Origin: Geminicoccus roseus DSM 18922
Lineage (GTDB): Bacteria; Pseudomonadota; Alphaproteobacteria; Geminicoccales; Geminicoccaceae
Reading direction: 5' to 3'
Length of the DNA: 64,000 nucleotides
Assembly: GCF_000427665.1 (NCBI RefSeq)
Contig: NZ_KE386572.1
Span: 992,001 to 1,056,000 of the forward strand
Below the pieces are notes generated by a model that saw only the letters and a program-made list of their open reading frames with translations, ran no database searches and was not told the DNA's origin. The position numbers were made by a program, and so were the translations under genes. Of the stretch, positions 61,704-64,000 are shown piece by piece. Every line of letters starts with the position of its first letter. The stretch's first letter is position 1.

Positions 61704-62882
61704 ATGGTCCTCCTGCGGCCCCTGGCTGTGCTGCTGCTGGCGCTGCTGCTCGCCCTGCCGGCCGAGGCCGCTGCTGAGCGGCGGGTCGACCTGCGCCGCT
61801 TCCCGGGCGAGATCGACGTGATGACCCAGAACCAGTATCTGGGCGCCGACCTGACCCCGATTCTGGAAGCGCCGACCGCCCAGGCGCTGGACGAGGCGGT
61901 GCTGCAGGTCCTGGACCAGGCGGCGGACAACAGCTTCCCGCGCCGCGCCGAGCGCCAGGCGGCCGAGATCGTGCGCCAGCGACCGGACCTGGTCGCCCTG
62001 CAGGAGGTCGCCCGCTTCAACTGCCGCGATCTTCCGCCGGAGCCGGGCGCCTGCGCCGACCCCGCGATCGCCCGCGCCTTCGTCGACCAGCTGGAGGAGA
62101 CCCTTTCGGCCCTGCGCGCACGGGGCGCCGACTACCGGGTCGCGGCGGCGGTGACGAGCTTCGACCTGGAGACGGTCGAGGCGAAGCTGCCGGACGTGGG
62201 AGCCGTGCGCGGGGTGCCGTTCACCCTTGGCGGCCGGCGCGGGCTGCTGACCATCCAGAACCGCGACGTGATCCTCCAGCGCGCCGACATCGAGGCGAAG
62301 CCGGTCCTGTTTGAAGGCTGCCAACGTGCCGGCGATGGCTGCACCTACCAGGCGGCCCGCACCGTGCCCCTGCCGGGCATCGGCAACGGCGCCGAACTGG
62401 AACTGCGGCGCGGCTTCGTCGGCATCGACGCCCAGGTCCGCGGCCACCGGTTCCGCCTGGTGACCACCCAGATGGAGGATGCCGGACTGGCTGGCGACAT
62501 CCAGGCCGCCCAGGCCGACGAACTGCTGGCGGCGCTGGGGCCGCAGAGCCCGAACGGGGCACCGTTGATCCTGGCCGGCGATTTCGGCACGGCCGCCAGC
62601 GACGTTTCAGAAGCGATCACCGCCGCCGGCTTCGCCGATGCCTGGACAGTCCAACGGGGCCGGGCGGGCGGCGCCACCTGCTGCCAGCGGCCGGACCTGC
62701 GCAATGCCGCACCGGCCCTGTCGAAACGGCCGGACCTGATCCTGACGCGCGGCGCGGTGCGGCCGGGCGGGATCCGCCTGATCGGCGCGGAGCCGGCGGG
62801 AAGGACCTGGCCGGTCGAGGGCCAGCGGCTCTGGCCGTCCGACCATGCCGGGCTGGTGGTGCGGCTGCGCGCGGAGCCCTGA
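61704..62882 (+). CDS. Secreted EEP-family paralogue with missing catalytic residues
   Basis: This 392-residue protein has a signal peptide (MVLLRPLAVLLLALLLALPA, cleavage near EAAAE) and the same layout as the preceding gene, for example TQNQYLGADL, E101 in ALQEV and SDHAG near the end. Two catalytic positions differ: the H of NTHLE is Q256 (VTTQMED), and the N of GDFN is G295 (AGDFG). The remaining fold and the cysteine pairs are conserved. It is probably a non-catalytic or altered paralogue. The start is uncertain; 61704 opens on the signal peptide. Confidence 0.78.
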   Translation: MVLLRPLAVLLLALLLALPAEAAAERRVDLRRFPGEIDVMTQNQYLGADLTPILEAPTAQALDEAVLQVLDQAADNSFPRRAERQAAEIVRQRPDLVALQEVARFNCRDLPPEPGACADPAIARAFVDQLEETLSALRARGADYRVAAAVTSFDLETVEAKLPDVGAVRGVPFTLGGRRGLLTIQNRDVILQRADIEAKPVLFEGCQRAGDGCTYQAARTVPLPGIGNGAELELRRGFVGIDAQVRGHRFRLVTTQMEDAGLAGDIQAAQADELLAALGPQSPNGAPLILAGDFGTAASDVSEAITAAGFADAWTVQRGRAGGATCCQRPDLRNAAPALSKRPDLILTRGAVRPGGIRLIGAEPAGRTWPVEGQRLWPSDHAGLVVRLRAEP

Positions 62883-62909
62883 GCGCCGGCACCCGTGCCG
62901 GCACCGGCC

Positions 62910-63299
62910 TCAGAAGAACAGCTGGACCAGGATCACCAGGGTCGCCGCCACGCCGGCGAAGTACGCGACGCTCCGCGCCAGGGTGATGCCGGCGACGTAG
63001 CAGGCGGCATGCACCAGCCGGGCTGCCAGGAACACGCCGGCCGCGATCGCCGTGACCGTGTTGGAGACCCCGGCCGCATGGGCCGCCAGCACCACGATCG
63101 CATACGGCACCAGGTTCTCGATCAGGTTCTGGTGGGCGCGCAGGCCCCGGCCGGCCACCCCGTCGGGGGGCGGCAGGTTCTCGCGGTTGCCCAGCAGCGC
63201 CTTGCCGCCGACCTGGCGGGCGCGGGCCGGGCCATAGACGAACGGCAGCGCCAGGCACAAGAGGGCCAGGAGCGGCAGGGTGAGCAGTTCGAAAGTCAT
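62910..63299 (-). CDS. MAPEG-family membrane protein
   Basis: This 129-residue four-helix membrane protein has the MAPEG pattern RAHQNLIENLVPYAIVVL (R..NxxEN) and a C-terminal LARSVAYFAGVAATLVILVQ. Relatives in eukaryotes are glutathione-linked eicosanoid enzymes; bacterial members are of unknown function. It follows the MT-A70 gene by 4 bp. Confidence 0.85.
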   Translation of the reverse strand: MTFELLTLPLLALLCLALPFVYGPARARQVGGKALLGNRENLPPPDGVAGRGLRAHQNLIENLVPYAIVVLAAHAAGVSNTVTAIAAGVFLAARLVHAACYVAGITLARSVAYFAGVAATLVILVQLFF

Positions 63300-63303
63300 C
63301 GGA

Positions 63304-63945
63304 TCAACCTTCCACCGGCCCCTCGTCCATCGGCGCCGCCGGGGCGGGGGGCTCCCGGGAAGGACGTCGCCGCGTCTCGACCCGGCCCTGGTCGAACAGG
63401 CCGGCCTGGTTGCCCCAGATGTCCCAGCCGGGCCGGCTGTCGCGGCCGAACATCTCCAGGTAGGGACCGTCGCAGAGCTGCTCGATGCGGTCGCGCACTT
63501 CCTCGGGCTTGCGGGAATGCTCCCGCCTGGGCGCCACCACCAGGCGCTTGACCGCGCCGGAGCGGCGCTTCGGCTTGCCCCGGGTCGCCAGCAGGCAGAG
63601 TTCCGGGTTGGCGCGGGTCCAAAACCCCATGCCGGTGAAGAAGCCGCTGCCCATCCGGTTCTGCTTGGTCCAGTGGAAGCCCACGGTCTTGTAGGTGAAG
63701 CCCCAGGCGCGGATCACCTCCAGGCCGCGCGGCAAAAGCGGGTCGGTGATCCACATCAGCAGCACCGCGTCCTTCGCCGCCCAGTCCGCCACCGGCAGGG
63801 CGGCGATGCCGTCGATGGTCAAGGTGTCGTAATGCGCCTCGGCGCTGCGCGCCTTGCCGCGCTCGGACCAGGTGCCGAAGGTCCAGGGCGGGTCAGCATA
63901 GATGGTGCGGTATCCCCCCGCCTGGGGCGGCGGGGGCGGGATCAT
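63304..63945 (-). CDS. MT-A70 family DNA/RNA N6-adenine methyltransferase
   Basis: This 213-residue protein has the catalytic DPPW (residues 18-21, ADPPWTFGTW) with SAM-binding features around LLMWITDPLLPRGLEVIR, HWTKQNRMGSGFFTG and REHSRKPEEVRDR. These match short bacterial and phage members of the MT-A70 family that modify adenine N6. Phages and mobile islands often carry such genes. The start at 63945 overlaps the stop of the preceding partial gene (ATGA). Confidence 0.88.
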   Translation of the reverse strand: MIPPPPPQAGGYRTIYADPPWTFGTWSERGKARSAEAHYDTLTIDGIAALPVADWAAKDAVLLMWITDPLLPRGLEVIRAWGFTYKTVGFHWTKQNRMGSGFFTGMGFWTRANPELCLLATRGKPKRRSGAVKRLVVAPRREHSRKPEEVRDRIEQLCDGPYLEMFGRDSRPGWDIWGNQAGLFDQGRVETRRRPSREPPAPAAPMDEGPVEG

Positions 63946-64000
63946 CGGCCGGCCGCCTTGGCGACATCGTCGACCGATACCCAGTTGCCGTTCCTGCCGG
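63942..64000 (-). CDS. C-terminal tail of a gene continuing past the window
   Basis: The minus-strand frame ends ...GRNGNWVSVDDVAKAAGR with its TGA at 63942-63944, overlapping the MT-A70 start codon (ATGA). Only 19 residues are visible, so no function can be named. The overlap implies a shared transcript and coupled translation. Confidence 0.5.
   Translation of the reverse strand, partial: GRNGNWVSVDDVAKAAGR

Noticed and set aside
1-64000. CRISPR arrays, rRNA or tRNA genes
   Set aside because: No regularly spaced repeats and no tRNA-like T-loop/cloverleaf patterns or rRNA segments were seen. The only short tandem repeats are the 18- and 19-bp duplications.

Overview
The window is about 70% G+C, densely coding, and full of high-GC alphaproteobacterial gene families. 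These include preTA/rutR pyrimidine reduction, D-tartrate dehydratase, Tct-type transport, an SCO/multicopper-oxidase pair, EmrAB and a WbaP-type glycosyl-phosphate transferase. I infer a chromosomal segment of a Rhodospirillales- or Geminicoccales-like alphaproteobacterium; no rRNA or tRNA is present to fix the taxon.

Layout. 1-5.8 kb: tail of an RTX protein, a membrane protein, an SDR oxidoreductase, and the pyrimidine-reduction locus (rutR divergent from preT-preA, with a RutR-box-like palindrome between them). 5.9-12.9 kb: an accessory region of mobile-element debris. It holds an IS110-family element broken by a 19-bp tandem duplication, decayed IS701-like, IS5-like and IS481-like pieces, a three-gene cassette built around an unusual Nudix plus kinase-like fusion (9.5-11.9 kb), and a truncated copy of a flavin amine oxidase whose full copy lies at 20.8-22.3 kb. 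12.9-16.4 kb: SCO protein, multicopper oxidase and a secreted protein in one operon. 16.7-20.0 kb: a subtilase and a wrecked sedolisin/DUF4114 gene. 22.6-30.2 kb: a five-gene tartrate uptake and catabolism operon (tctC, fused tctAB, two beta-decarboxylating dehydrogenases, D-tartrate dehydratase) with a divergent LysR regulator. 30.3-42.1 kb: mixed metabolic and envelope genes, including an RpfF-like crotonase (possible DSF signal synthase), MepA, Fe-alcohol dehydrogenase, an esterase-like protein lacking its nucleophile, and an ArsR/SRPBCC/DUF899 cluster. 42.8-53.3 kb: a polar amino-acid ABC transporter split into two loci by a TetR-controlled emrAB efflux operon and a low-GC DUF3800 gene. 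53.5-64 kb: a membrane/[2Fe-2S]/adenylate-cyclase fusion, hutI, a glutathione peroxidase-like protein, polysaccharide-initiation genes, a tandem pair of secreted EEP-family proteins (the second without two catalytic residues), MAPEG, and an MT-A70 methyltransferase.

How the genes work together. The clearest functional units are pyrimidine reduction under RutR, tartrate import and conversion toward oxaloacetate/glycerate, copper-linked extracytoplasmic oxidation, TetR-repressed drug export through two matching operators, and amino-acid import beside histidine catabolism. The most unusual material is the 9.5-11.9 kb cassette, the possible IS110 guide RNA, the split transporter with its DUF3800 insert, and several enzymes missing catalytic residues.
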